A DNA stretch of 35,032 nucleotides from Candidatus Hydrogenedentota bacterium (GCA_024280935.1 JAJRPE010000155.1:1-35032); one strand, 5' to 3'; shown: positions 24,423 through 34,166, counted from the stretch's first letter. The notes: a model not told the origin generated them from the sequence alone. Numbers and translations: made by a program.

Positions 24423-25717
24423 ACACGGTGCCAACGGCGCGGTCGCGGACACCCTTGCGGCAGTACCTTTTCGACTTAACGCTGCACGGCATTAAACTGG
24501 GCTTGGATAACATCCAGGCCCTTGTTCGTGCGGCCGACGATCCGCATCTGGCCTATCCCACCGTTCATGTGGGTGGTACAAACGGCAAGGGGAGCGTCGT
24601 GGCCATGCTGGCCGCCATGCTTTCAGCGGCGGGGTATCGGGTGGGCCGCTTTACGAGTCCCCACCTTATCGATGTGTCGGAGCGTTTTCTCATTAATGGC
24701 GAAGCCATTCCTGAGTCGGCCTTGGAAGAGAATATCCAGTTTTTTCGAGAAATCGCCGAGGGAATGGCTCAATGCCCCACCTTCTTTGAAATGAACACGG
24801 CCATCGCTTTTCGCTACTTTGCCCAGGAGAAGGTCGATATTGCGTTGATTGAGGTTGGGATGGGTGGTCGCTTCGACAGTACCAACGTCGTCCAGCCCCT
24901 GGTCACGGCCATCACCAATATTGACTTGGATCATACGGCTTTTCTGGGCGATACCATCAAGGCTATTGCCACTGAGAAGGCGGGCATCATCAAGCAGGGG
25001 GTGCCCCTGGTAACTACCGAGACACAGTCAGAAGCCCTGGGCGTTTTCCACCTGCGTGCGGCGGAAGCGGATGCGCCGGTTTTGCAGGTGATGAAGGATT
25101 TCGATTTTCGGCTGGAGGGCGCGCCCTGGGAACAACGGCTTACCTATGTCAGTGCAGAGCGTTCTCTTGTAGATGTTCCACTGGGTTTGGCCGGTTCATG
25201 CCAGGGGGCCAACGCAGCCGTGGCGGTGGCTCTGGCGGGTGAACTTGTGTCTGCCTTCCCCGAATTGACCCAGGAACATATGGAGACGGGCTTGGCTAAG
25301 GTCGCGTGGCCCTGTCGCCTGGAAAAAGTGCTCGACGACCCACCGGTAATAATTGACGTAGCCCATAACAGGGCGGGTACGGAACGACTCGCAGAGCTCT
25401 TTGATGAATGTGTGGTGGTCTTCGCGGCATCATCCGACAAAGATGCCGAGGGTATGCTGGCGGCCCTCCGACCCAAGGCCCGCCATCTTATCCTGACGCA
25501 ATTCGAGGGCAAGCGCGCTACGCCCGTGGAAGAACTTGCCACAGACCTTGAGCCGGGAAGCTACCACCGCGACGAAAGGCTGGGGGATGCCATTCTTCGA
25601 GGGCTTGCCTTGGCGAGCGCGGAATGTCCCCTTCTTATTACCGGATCCATCTACGCAGCGGGGGAGGCGCGACAATACCTCATCGAAGAGCACGGCGCGA
25701 CGCCCTTGACGTTTTAG
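24419..25717 (+). CDS. folC: Bifunctional folylpolyglutamate synthase/dihydrofolate synthase
   Basis: 432 aa, the usual Mur-ligase-like size. It has the P-loop VGGTNGKGSVVAML (about 50), GRFTSPHLIDVSERF, EVGMGGRFDSTN and TNIDLDHTAFLGDTIKAIA, all FolC signatures, and the C-terminal glutamate-ligase domain with DVAHNRAGTERL. It adds glutamates to folates using ATP in the cytosol. The start overlaps the accD stop (ATGA), indicating translational coupling. Whether it has both activities cannot be read. Confidence 0.95.
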   Translation: MNTVPTARSRTPLRQYLFDLTLHGIKLGLDNIQALVRAADDPHLAYPTVHVGGTNGKGSVVAMLAAMLSAAGYRVGRFTSPHLIDVSERFLINGEAIPESALEENIQFFREIAEGMAQCPTFFEMNTAIAFRYFAQEKVDIALIEVGMGGRFDSTNVVQPLVTAITNIDLDHTAFLGDTIKAIATEKAGIIKQGVPLVTTETQSEALGVFHLRAAEADAPVLQVMKDFDFRLEGAPWEQRLTYVSAERSLVDVPLGLAGSCQGANAAVAVALAGELVSAFPELTQEHMETGLAKVAWPCRLEKVLDDPPVIIDVAHNRAGTERLAELFDECVVVFAASSDKDAEGMLAALRPKARHLILTQFEGKRATPVEELATDLEPGSYHRDERLGDAILRGLALASAECPLLITGSIYAAGEARQYLIEEHGATPLTF

Positions 25718-25794
25718 TCGTTGTGGAAAAAGAAGATTTTGCCAGCAGGCCCACGGGTACCGGACTGCGCATTCCCAGACTTCCTGATCTCGAT

Positions 25795-25988
25795 GGGTGC
25801 CACCTACACAGACACGAGGTACGAGTGGCTTTGTGGGTGTGGGGCACAGCGATAGGCCGGGAGTTTTAGAGGCAGTGTCGTGGCGTGCAACACGCGCTTT
25901 TGGCATCAAGATGCGCCTCGAGTTTCTTGCCGCGAACCCGCACCCACAAGCTTATCCGCGAAGCGGCTGCGCGTGTAGGTGGCACCCC
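25795..25988. repeat. Palindromic element with 15-bp inverted ends (GGGTGCCACCTACAC)
   Basis: GGGTGCCACCTACAC (25795-25809) and GTGTAGGTGGCACCC (25973-25987) are exact inverted copies; a nested TGTGGGTG / CACCCACA pair lies inside. It takes up the middle of the gene-free interval 25718-26166. No ORF with conserved features was seen in that interval. Confidence 0.7.
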
Positions 25989-26166
25989 GAAATTTGTTTT
26001 TGCAGCCTGAAGGTTGACACGCCAAAATCAAGAAAGTGCCGAACCGAATTTTACCGTGATCAGAAAGCCGACTCCACCCTCATTCGTGATATTATATCCG
26101 CGTGTGCGTTGGTGCGGGGGTATATGTGGCCGCCGCAGTGTGCAACAAACTTTACAGGAATGATCC

Positions 26167-27633
26167 ATGAAAGACCTATATCGTTTTCTGGCCTTTGATC
26201 TGGGTGCGGAGAGTGGCCGCGCCGTCTTGGGAACCCTTCAGGGCAGCAAGATAACGTTGGAAGAAATCCACCGATTTCGGACGGAAGGACTCGTCATGCT
26301 TGGGCGGCGCCAGTGGGACTTGGCACGCATCTATGAGGAAATGATAACGGGTATGACGAAGTGTGCCCGGGAGCATACCGCTGATATCGACGCCATCGCC
26401 ATCGATACCTGGGGGGTAGATTTTGGCCTCCTCGACAGCGAGGGCCATGTGTTGGCGAACCCGGTCCATTACCGCGACAAGCGCACGGAGGGCATGTTTG
26501 AGGCGGCCTACGCCAAGGTGCCTAAAGAAGAAATTTACAAGGCCACGGGCATCCAGTTCTTGCCTTTCAATACGAGTTTTCAGCTATTGGCGCTGGTGGA
26601 GGCAAATTCGCCTCAATTGGCCGCAGCGAAGGATCTTCTGCTTATGGGGGATTTGTTAGCCTACCTGCTCTGTGGCAAGAAGGCTTGCGAATACACCAAC
26701 GCTTCCACGACCCAGCTCCTGGATCCCCACACGCGCACGTGGAACGACGATCTCATCAAGCGCTTTGGCATTCCCCGCGAAATCCTCTCCGACCCGGTGG
26801 ATCCGGGTACCAATCTCGGGTTTATCCTGCCCGAAGTCGCGGAACTCACCGGCATTAATCCGGAGACGCCGGTTATCGCGCCTGGAACCCATGACACGGC
26901 TTCGGCGGTGGTGGCCGTACCCGCGACGGGGAACAGTGGGAACTGGTCTTATCTTTCCAGCGGCACGTGGTCCCTCCTGGGGGCCGAACTCGATGAACCC
27001 TGTATCACGGATGCCAGCATGGCCCAGGATTTCACCAACGAAGGGGGCGTGGGGGGGAAGATTCGCTTCCTGAAGAATATTTTCGGCCTCTGGCTGGTGC
27101 AGGAATGCCGCCGCTCCTGGGAGCGCCAGGAAGGGTCGAAACTCGATTATAGCGTGATTACGGAAGAAGCGGCGCAAAGCGAGGCCTTCCGCTCTATTAT
27201 CAATCTCGACGATCCCCGTCTCTTCGCGCCCGACGATATGCCCAGCCTTATCCAGGAGATCTGCCGCGAGGTGGGGCAGCCCATCCCCGAGACCCACGGC
27301 CAAATTATCCGTTGCGCCTTGGAAAGCCTGGCGCTGAAATACCGCGAGACCCTAAAGGCCCTCGATGATACCCTGGGGCGCAAGACAGATACCCTCCACA
27401 TCATCGGCGGCGGTACACAGAACAAACTGCTCAACCAGATGACCGCCGATGCGTGCGGTGTTACCGTGGTAACGGGGCCGATTGAAGCCACAGTGCTGGG
27501 GAACATCGGCGTGCAGGCCATGGCCGTGGGCGCGTTGGACTCGCTGGATGCCGTGCGCAAGGTGATTGGGGATAGCGTTACGCTGGATACCTACACCCCG
27601 CAGAACACAGAGAAATGGGCGGCGTTTGCGTAG
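26167..27633 (+). CDS. rhaB: Rhamnulokinase (FGGY family)
   Basis: 488 aa, full length. It phosphorylates L-rhamnulose to rhamnulose 1-phosphate. FGGY features: the phosphate-1 loop LAFDLGAESGRAVLG, IDTWGVDFGLLD, APGTHDTASAVV, the RhaB-like SSGTWSLLGAELDEP and the C-terminal adenosine loop IGGGTQNKLLNQMTADA. Absence of xylulokinase-type neighbours and the GAESGR start favour rhamnulokinase over other FGGY sugars. AGGA lies about 8 nt before the ATG. rhaA and rhaD are not in the window, so the pathway is dispersed or partly elsewhere. Cytosolic. Confidence 0.9.
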   Translation: MKDLYRFLAFDLGAESGRAVLGTLQGSKITLEEIHRFRTEGLVMLGRRQWDLARIYEEMITGMTKCAREHTADIDAIAIDTWGVDFGLLDSEGHVLANPVHYRDKRTEGMFEAAYAKVPKEEIYKATGIQFLPFNTSFQLLALVEANSPQLAAAKDLLLMGDLLAYLLCGKKACEYTNASTTQLLDPHTRTWNDDLIKRFGIPREILSDPVDPGTNLGFILPEVAELTGINPETPVIAPGTHDTASAVVAVPATGNSGNWSYLSSGTWSLLGAELDEPCITDASMAQDFTNEGGVGGKIRFLKNIFGLWLVQECRRSWERQEGSKLDYSVITEEAAQSEAFRSIINLDDPRLFAPDDMPSLIQEICREVGQPIPETHGQIIRCALESLALKYRETLKALDDTLGRKTDTLHIIGGGTQNKLLNQMTADACGVTVVTGPIEATVLGNIGVQAMAVGALDSLDAVRKVIGDSVTLDTYTPQNTEKWAAFA

Positions 27634-27644
27634 GGACTGCCAGA

Positions 27645-27765
27645 ATGTAGGATAGCCGTCCCGGCTGTCACAGGCCGGTCACGGCTTGGAGATATGTGGT
27701 TAAAGAGATTCGTGGTGACAGGCTTTGGCCTGTCATGACAGCCGAGACGGCTGTTCCACCCTACT
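27645..27765. repeat. Family C palindromic element, copy C2
   Basis: The left half AATGTAGGATAGCCGTCCCG with GGCTGTCACAGGCC pairs with the right half GGCCTGTCATGACAGCC and GAGACGGCTGTTCCACCCTA over about 30 bp with few mismatches. It contains several small hairpins (AGCCG-TCC-CGGCT, GACAGGC-TTT-GGCCTGTC). It lies between convergent rhaB and the di-heme gene and could double as a bidirectional terminator. Confidence 0.8.
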
Positions 27766-27811
27766 CAGCGCCATCACCTCCGTCAGCAGCTCGGCCACAT
27801 CGCACCTGTCT

Positions 27812-30800
27812 TCATCCATCCAAATCCACCGGCCCTGGCCGCACGATTTCGGGCGCGTTTTGGATCGTGGGCCGAATGGCGAGCCAGTCGATGCCCTGAA
27901 ATTCGGGGTCGGGGATCTCCCTGATTTCTTCGCTGCCCCGGTAGGGGGCCATGGCATCGACCCAGAGAATGAGGCGGCGGATATTCTCGGGATCAACCTT
28001 GGTGTTATAGTGCGTTCCGCTGGAGGCGATGTCGATGAGCTTGCTCGTGTAGGAGAGCTGGGTCATGGGCGGAGGCGTGGCGTAGGCTTTCGGGTCGCGT
28101 TGCCCATAGCCTTCGACCATGAGCATGCCCGCGATGCCAAAACCGGGCGGCGGATTCTCGGGCATTTCATAGGCGCGGCCCCAGGCGGGCTGCCCGGTGA
28201 ATAACCAGTAGTTCACATCGAAGCCCAGCTTGCCTGGTCGTGGTGTTGTGTCGAGGACTTTTCGCGCCTCACCGTCTCCTTCGTGGCAGGACGCACAGTA
28301 TTGGTCGAGGGCCGGGCGGACGTAGCGCTCCCAACTGATGCTGTCTTCACCCCAGGGCGGCGGTGTGATTCTGTCGGGTTCGCGGTGCAATGCGGCGGCT
28401 CGGAGCGGCGCTTCGGGCGTGGCATTGTGGCGTTCATGACAGCCCACGCAGCCCCGCCGCTCACCCGGCATCACCCCGGTAAAACTGCGCATGGTCTGCA
28501 AGGCGCGGTAACGCTCGTCGAGCAACTGGAAATGCAGCGGAATCCCTGACGGCGCATGAAAGGATACGGAGCCGTCCTTTTCGATGGGCACCGTGCCGAG
28601 AATGCGCTTGACACCATCCGACTGCACGCCCGAGACCACGGGGCCCGTGGAGAGATAGGGGCGTTTGTTCCAGTAGGTGTACGTTTTGTGCTCGATGCTG
28701 AGGACGCGCAGGAACTTTGCTTTTCCGTTCAGTGCCGGTGGCGCGCCTTCGTAGATGTTGCTGCTGAAGATGACACCATCCTTGGGGTTCAGCCGCTCTT
28801 CACGGGTTGGCCAATCCACCTGGTCCGGGATGATGGGCGGTTTCTGACGCGCCTTCAACGGGATGGCATGAAAGATATTATGCACCCCCTCGTAAATTAA
28901 TTCCCGGTTACCGTCCACATCCATCAAATACAAGACAAACTTGCCGTCGCGGTTCGCGGAGACGATGAAATCCTTTTCGCTGAGCGGATAGGGCGAGTAG
29001 TAGCTCTTGTAGGCGCCGCTGCTGTGGTAATTTTCTGATTCCACCGGATCAACGGGGCCATTACCCGATTCTGGCCATTGCACATCGGCGGTGACTTTGG
29101 TGAGTCCGTCGGGGAAATTGAGGCCCTTGTCGGGGTCGATGATGCCGACGGAGCCCGAAAACCAGTCGTGGTGGGCGCTGCCGGTGAACATGATGCGTTG
29201 GCTGCCGGGAATACTCCGCGCATCCTTGAGGAGATCCGGCCAGACACTCTGGTTGCCCCACAACGTGTTTACCTGCGTGCCATCGGGACGCATTGTCCAG
29301 AGGCTCTGGGCACGCCAGAGGGGCTTGTCGGTGTATTCCCAGCGCGTGTAAATTACCCGGCCATCCTGCAACACGGAGGGCAGATAATCCGGCTCGTTGG
29401 CACGGGAAAGAATGTAGATGTTCTTCCCATCGGCATCGGAGCGGGCCAGCGGGTAGGCGCTCGTCGGCGGCATGCAGCGCACATAGGTATGGCCCCGCGT
29501 GGTGCTGAAAAGGATGTGCCCGTCGGGAAGGTAGACGGGATCGAGATCGTCGTAGTTGCCAAAGGTGAGCTGGGTCAGGTTGGTGCCATCGGTATTGATT
29601 TCGTAGAGGTGGAAGGCTTTTTCATTGTGGGGCTTGAAGGAAAACAGCACCTTCGTGCCATCGTAAGAGAGGTCTGGTCGCCAGAAGGAGCCGTGTAAGG
29701 GGAGTTGGGGCATCAACTGTGTAAGGCGTCCTTCCGGGGAGAGGCCATCCAGGATCAACAGCCGCGCACCAGGAACCGCCATGTAACCCAGACGATGGCG
29801 TGTTTCATGGGGCCATTCCGATCCATCCGGGAAGGGCATGTCCACAAACAGCATCTTGTCGAAATCCAGTGTGGGATTCTTGAACATGATTTTCCGCTTG
29901 ATCGACCGCACCGCAAAGTAGCGTTCGCGGTCCGTCACGGCCTGGCCTTCCAAGGCGCTCAACTGCTCCAGCTCCGTCGTGAAATCCACGCCTTCGATGC
30001 GTGCCGCCAACTGGCGTGTCCACCGGATCTCATCGCGGATGCGTTCGGGTGTTGGGGTGTTGTTCGCCTGATAAAGCCAATCACGCTCCAGCGCTTCCCT
30101 GGCTTCCGTAGCATCAAGCGTGCGTGTCTCCGGGGTGCTGGGCGTGCGGTAGGGAGCGACGGCTTCGCGGACGACGGGCCGGTGATCGATCCGTGCGCCC
30201 GCCTCAAGCAGCAGCTCGATCCATTCGGACGAAAAGCGTGCGGCCTCGTCCTGTTTACTAAGGGCCGTGAGTCGCTGCGCTATCGCATCGACCTCCTCCC
30301 ACCCTTTGCGAGCCTCGGGATCCAGCGCAGCATACTGGGATTCCGTCAGGGGTTTGTACTCCGACATCAAGGCGATAAGTTGTGTCGCCAGTGATTGGTG
30401 CAATCCAGATTCGCTTGAGAGGAGGTAATCTATCGGGGTGATGCCCATCTGCTCCGCGAAGGCCCTGGCTTTCTTGGGAAACTCCTTCCCCAGTTTGGCG
30501 GAGAGGGCCAGCGAAATCTCACCATCAAGTTGTGCCGACTTTTCACTGAGCATCTGATCTATCCGAACCAAGGTCTCCGCAAAAGAAAGCCCGGTTGGAT
30601 AAAAGGTATTCAATCTGGCTTCGAGTTCTCGTGCAAATTCCGCCACCGTCGTCTGCCCTTCCGCGTAGAGGGCCGCCACGTCGTTGCCCGACAGCGCCAC
30701 GCTGTAGATGCGCAAATCGTCCATCGTGCCATTGAAATGTTCGAGCCTTCCGCCCAACGAGCCGATGTATACGGAAGGCGACTTGGATAGCTTCATCGGA

Positions 30801-31288
30801 GCGGAGCGTTTCAGGCTGGTGATTTCCACACCGTCCAGGTAGAGCCGCATCACGGCACCATCGTAGGTGGCCGCGCAATGGTGCCACTGTCCGTCCATCA
30901 CCTGATCCGGCACAATGGCTGTTTCGCATTCCACATAGCCGCCTGCATTCAGTCCGAAGGAGAGAATCGTGCCATTGTGCTGGAAGGAGAAGAGGAGTCG
31001 GTTCCCACTCTCCTGCCGAAGAATCTCTCGATGCCCCGAAAGATTCGTGGGACGCACCCAGACCGAAAGGGTGATCTGTTCCAGCCCATCGAATTTGGAC
31101 GCAACATCGACTTCGTGATTGTGCTTGCCTTCGAGAGCCAAAGCATTGCCAAGTACGCCTTTGGGATTATCCGCATCATCAAAGGTCCATCGCGCAAGGA
31201 GGGAGCCTTCCAGATCCTGTGCGATGCCGGGGGCCGCTAAAAGCAAGATGAGTGCGACAAGGCTTGCGCGTAAGTGTGGGGTGTACAT
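27812..31288 (-). CDS. Secreted LamG / propeller / di-heme protein (hydrazine synthase alpha-like family)
   Basis: 1158 aa from ATG 31288, which has AGGAGG 8 nt upstream; the track's extra 34 residues are dismissed. A signal peptide (LVALILLLAAPGIA) is followed by a LamG concanavalin-like domain (about 25-215: LARWTFDD, ITLSVWVRPTNL, WHHCAATYDGAVMRLYLDGV). A helical linker leads to TolB/propeller-like blades (about 520-800: RPDLSYDGTKVLFSFKP, DLDPVYLPDGHILFSTTRG). The C-terminal third has two c-type heme sites, CVGCH (about 947) and CASCH (about 998). The arrangement of propeller, SFTGVMPGERRGCVGCHERH and heme tail matches proteins annotated with the hydrazine-synthase-alpha middle domain. 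No anammox partners are present, so hydrazine synthesis is not implied. Confidence 0.75.
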   Translation of the reverse strand: MYTPHLRASLVALILLLAAPGIAQDLEGSLLARWTFDDADNPKGVLGNALALEGKHNHEVDVASKFDGLEQITLSVWVRPTNLSGHREILRQESGNRLLFSFQHNGTILSFGLNAGGYVECETAIVPDQVMDGQWHHCAATYDGAVMRLYLDGVEITSLKRSAPMKLSKSPSVYIGSLGGRLEHFNGTMDDLRIYSVALSGNDVAALYAEGQTTVAEFARELEARLNTFYPTGLSFAETLVRIDQMLSEKSAQLDGEISLALSAKLGKEFPKKARAFAEQMGITPIDYLLSSESGLHQSLATQLIALMSEYKPLTESQYAALDPEARKGWEEVDAIAQRLTALSKQDEAARFSSEWIELLLEAGARIDHRPVVREAVAPYRTPSTPETRTLDATEAREALERDWLYQANNTPTPERIRDEIRWTRQLAARIEGVDFTTELEQLSALEGQAVTDRERYFAVRSIKRKIMFKNPTLDFDKMLFVDMPFPDGSEWPHETRHRLGYMAVPGARLLILDGLSPEGRLTQLMPQLPLHGSFWRPDLSYDGTKVLFSFKPHNEKAFHLYEINTDGTNLTQLTFGNYDDLDPVYLPDGHILFSTTRGHTYVRCMPPTSAYPLARSDADGKNIYILSRANEPDYLPSVLQDGRVIYTRWEYTDKPLWRAQSLWTMRPDGTQVNTLWGNQSVWPDLLKDARSIPGSQRIMFTGSAHHDWFSGSVGIIDPDKGLNFPDGLTKVTADVQWPESGNGPVDPVESENYHSSGAYKSYYSPYPLSEKDFIVSANRDGKFVLYLMDVDGNRELIYEGVHNIFHAIPLKARQKPPIIPDQVDWPTREERLNPKDGVIFSSNIYEGAPPALNGKAKFLRVLSIEHKTYTYWNKRPYLSTGPVVSGVQSDGVKRILGTVPIEKDGSVSFHAPSGIPLHFQLLDERYRALQTMRSFTGVMPGERRGCVGCHERHNATPEAPLRAAALHREPDRITPPPWGEDSISWERYVRPALDQYCASCHEGDGEARKVLDTTPRPGKLGFDVNYWLFTGQPAWGRAYEMPENPPPGFGIAGMLMVEGYGQRDPKAYATPPPMTQLSYTSKLIDIASSGTHYNTKVDPENIRRLILWVDAMAPYRGSEEIREIPDPEFQGIDWLAIRPTIQNAPEIVRPGPVDLDG

Positions 31289-31440
31289 GGGGCGTTCCTC
31301 CTGAATGGTGGATAATAATATCCAGTATATACCCTCGTGGATAGACGTTGCACCTCTGTTTTTGAGAGTGTTCGGAACGGCAGCGCTCACAAGGAGATTA
31401 AACGTTCTACCCGCTTCCGGCTGAAAGAGCGACTATAAGA

Positions 31441-31556
31441 TCAGCTCGTGCCGCGCGATCCCCAAAAGGGGAGTTTCAACGAGTCCTGACGGGTTCGTGC
31501 GACTACGCGGAGCAAGCGCTATCTGCTGCGAGTCTTTGACCCTCGTGTCTCGGGGG
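31441..31556 (+). repeat. Family A element, copy A5 (left half, degenerate right)
   Basis: CTCGTGCCGCGCGATCCCCA, AAAGGGGAGT and ACGAGTCCTGACGGGTTCGT match copy A1 (2815-2870) with few changes. The right part (GACCCTCGTGTCTCGGG) is a worn version of the core seen in A3. The gene-free interval 31391-31898 starts here. Confidence 0.75.
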
Positions 31557-31898
31557 CGTATCGGAGGTACCTACCCTTACGGCACCCATAGCAAAGTTTT
31601 TGGCGGAGAGGAGCCTGGATTTTTCCCTCGTTCCCAAGCTCCGCTTGGTAATGCAGATTCCAGGCGCTCTGCGTCGGAAGGTCTCTGGGCATGGAAGATC
31701 GCGTTGAGGGAAAGTGGCACAGCCGTCTCGGCTGTGATTAATGACTCCAGGACTTTCCACAGCGTTTCGTCCGATTGGTTGAGCGCCGCGTCTTTTGTGG
31801 CGGGTAGGAAAACCCGTCCTCCTATGCCGTCTGCGTCACGAGGGCCTTTATCTGTGCTTGGTTGCCAGCGGATGCCAACCTCCTTCACCCTTCAAACT
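31557..31898. other. Repeat-rich gene-free interval
   Basis: It contains a hairpin TTCCCAAGC-TCC-GCTTGGTAA (about 31631-31651), related to the one at 34136; a dyad ACAGCC-GTCTC-GGCTGT (about 31728-31735) like family C; a GCGGGTAGGAAAACCCGTCC stem (about 31800); and a family A-like end GCGGATGCCAACCTCCT (about 31869-31885). It is a patchwork of decayed elements. The long plus-strand ORF crossing it is a shadow. Confidence 0.55.
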
Positions 31899-34055
31899 TC
31901 ACTCCCCAAGCTCACGCTTCTTGTCCCGAATCGGGCGGTAGCAGTATTCATTCATCAACGCGACAGCACCGAGGTCGCCGTGGTCGGTAGCCACATCAAC
32001 GTAGCTCTGCAGTGCATCGCGAATCGCTTCATAGGCCAATCCAATCTGCTTCTTGGCCTCACCATTGTCTTTGGCCTTCTCAGCCACCGAGGTAGCACCG
32101 TAGGCTTCGGCGGCATCGAGGTAGCGGACGGCGAATTTCAGGCGGCCCACGTAGTAGGCGGTGTATGCTTTCCCCGAGGGCGTGCTGCGTTGGTGAGCTT
32201 CTTCCATCTTTTGCAGCGCTATCCGGTATTGAGCGTGATCTTTTTTCAGGTTCGCCGAAAGCCCACCGGCACCGTAGTGTTTCGTCATCATGCCAGGCAC
32301 GGGGAAACCAAAGCCGAGGCCGTGCTGGTCGAGGCCGATGGTGATGGCCTCAATAATGGCCAGCGCTTCCAAGGCGGGCTTGGTCGCCTCTTCACCACAA
32401 ATGTTGGCAAATTGATCGCGGTAGGCGCTCTGGGGCGTTACGGATGCGTCCCAACTGGCCCGGGCCAGAAAGTGGATGGTCGGGTTGAGATCGCTGACGG
32501 TCCAATAGCGGGTGTAGAAACCGGCCCAGTCATTTTGACGCAGTTCTTGCATAAGCTGGTACAAGGAACCTGTCGCAAGCTGGGGGAGGACTCCCACGTT
32601 GTCGTCTGCCAGGGTAAAGGTGAGGGTGGCGGGCACGGTTTCTTTCGGAGTCTGCCGCAGGAGTTCGCGCTGCTTGAGTTGGCGGCTTGCCGTGTAGTCG
32701 ATGAAGCTCAAGATTTCGCCACCGCTCGGCAGGACCTCTTCGATGAGGGGGAAGAGTTCGGCCACGATACCGGTGTAGACGATTTTGATTTGCTCGTCGC
32801 TGTTCGGGCGTTTGAGCAGATCGTATTCCGCGATCAGCGAGTCCAGGAACCAAAGCGAAGCCACGTCGCCCTTCAGCATCTTCTCGACGCGTTCACCGCC
32901 GCCGGGGAAGGAGGTCCGCGCCCGTGCTTTGGCGCAGAGTTCTTCGTAGCTGCCCAGGTTCTTCTCCGGGTACCGCGCCTGAAACTTCTCGTAGGCCGCT
33001 TTCGCCTGGCTGACCCAGCTGCGGTGCTCGGGGGTGTTGAGGTGGAGGTAATCGACCTCGGGATAGGTCTCGATGTAAGCACGAATAATGGTGCTGACCA
33101 TTTCCCGAAGCAGGGGGTCGTCCATGGACTGTTCGGGACCCGGTCCCGCCGTAAGCTTTCCGAGCTGGTTCACCGGCTCCGATTGGGGCATGACTTCCAT
33201 GAACTGCTTTGGCCATTCGAAGGGCTGGATAGAGAGGCCCGTTTCCATGCCGAGGGTGCGGGCTTCGTCCAGGATGCCACGAACCAGCGCGATGCCGCGC
33301 TTGTTGAAGTCTTCCGGGGACGTGCTTCCTGCAAGGTCGGGGTTCATAAAAAAATCCCCATTCCCGAGTTTCTCCCGCCCCACAGTATCGTCATCAATAG
33401 GAAACTTCGCACCGAAGTTGACGATACCCGGTGGCTTTTCCATGCCTCGGAAGGCGTACTGCACGAAGGGCTGCATAGGCCAAAGGGAGACATGGATGCG
33501 GTTGTACTTCATCTTCGCCATCTGGCGCAGAAAGCGCTGGTTCTCGGCGAGACTCCAGGAAATGGGACCACTCGCGAGATCATTCACCAGACGCCAGCAA
33601 CGGATACGCATGTTGGGTGTCATGGAAACACTCAAGTCGGGGAGGCCGGTCCAGGTTTTGGACTCAGGCAGGACATCCCGGTCCTGTAGATAACGGACGC
33701 CCCACCGCTCCGCCTGTTCATAGACCGCCCAAAGGGTCGCCACAGGGCTGCCACCTGCGATGAGAAAGGTGTCGCCCTCGCGCCGAAGGGTGATGGATTG
33801 GGTATCAGTCGCGTTTGGTGTGGTGGCGACGAGGAAACGCTGTTCATTGTCCACCGCCGCCGCCCGAATCGGGGCCTCCACCTTGAACAGTTTAGTTACG
33901 TAGCCTTGGAGTTCCTCCGCCGCGAGCTTTTCGAGGGGATGGGCATCCGCCTTAACGACAATAGAGACCGATTCGACCGCCGAGAGTTCCCTGCAGATTG
34001 CGAGGGAACAAATGAGGATCAGACACTTGAGAATGTGAGGGTAGAAGTGTTTCAT
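31899..34055 (-). CDS. Secreted glycosidase-like protein with GH67-type N-terminal domain
   Basis: 718 aa from ATG 34055; the 13-residue upstream extension is unlikely. A signal peptide (ILKCLILICSLAICRELSA) precedes a GH67N/GH20b-like alpha/beta domain (HPLEKLAAEELQGYVTKLF, ATLWAVYEQAERWGVRYL), which normally sits in front of TIM-barrel catalytic domains such as alpha-glucuronidases. The barrel region (about 150-480) has MAKMKYNRIHVSLWP and VDYLHLNTPEH, where the EH may hold an acidic catalytic residue. The C-terminus is helical. The substrate is not clear; plausible neighbours in function are the sialidase remnant upstream and the di-heme LamG gene downstream. It may share an upstream promoter with the broken gene. 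Confidence 0.65.
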   Translation of the reverse strand: MKHFYPHILKCLILICSLAICRELSAVESVSIVVKADAHPLEKLAAEELQGYVTKLFKVEAPIRAAAVDNEQRFLVATTPNATDTQSITLRREGDTFLIAGGSPVATLWAVYEQAERWGVRYLQDRDVLPESKTWTGLPDLSVSMTPNMRIRCWRLVNDLASGPISWSLAENQRFLRQMAKMKYNRIHVSLWPMQPFVQYAFRGMEKPPGIVNFGAKFPIDDDTVGREKLGNGDFFMNPDLAGSTSPEDFNKRGIALVRGILDEARTLGMETGLSIQPFEWPKQFMEVMPQSEPVNQLGKLTAGPGPEQSMDDPLLREMVSTIIRAYIETYPEVDYLHLNTPEHRSWVSQAKAAYEKFQARYPEKNLGSYEELCAKARARTSFPGGGERVEKMLKGDVASLWFLDSLIAEYDLLKRPNSDEQIKIVYTGIVAELFPLIEEVLPSGGEILSFIDYTASRQLKQRELLRQTPKETVPATLTFTLADDNVGVLPQLATGSLYQLMQELRQNDWAGFYTRYWTVSDLNPTIHFLARASWDASVTPQSAYRDQFANICGEEATKPALEALAIIEAITIGLDQHGLGFGFPVPGMMTKHYGAGGLSANLKKDHAQYRIALQKMEEAHQRSTPSGKAYTAYYVGRLKFAVRYLDAAEAYGATSVAEKAKDNGEAKKQIGLAYEAIRDALQSYVDVATDHGDLGAVALMNEYCYRPIRDKKRELGE

Positions 34056-34135
34056 TGATATCTCTCTTTGGATCGTATTGGTTGGTTGTATCACGCGAAA
34101 CGGAGTGCCGATAGATTGGGGTTGCTGATAGATTT

Positions 34136-34166
34136 CCTCGTTCCCAAGCGGAGCGTGGGAACGAGG
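34136..34166. repeat. Dispersed hairpin (CCTCGTTCCCAAGC type)
   Basis: CCTCGTTCCCAAGC-GGA-GCGTGGGAACGAGG forms a 14-bp stem with one mismatch. This is a widely dispersed bacterial repeat that gives the spurious peptide SFPRSAWER. It lies between the sialidase remnant and the GH67N-like gene and could act as a terminator, although no T-run follows. Confidence 0.7.

Noticed and set aside
26014-26045. TTGACA as a promoter for rhaB
   Set aside because: No acceptable -10 hexamer lies 15-19 bp downstream.
27812-31288. Calling the gene true hydrazine synthase (anammox)
   Set aside because: The LamG fusion and the absence of beta/gamma subunits argue against it; only family resemblance is supported.
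31497-33689. 730-aa plus-strand ORF
   Set aside because: It runs through repeats and then antisense to the GH67N-like gene; its sequence is low in family features while the minus frame has a signal peptide and clear domains.
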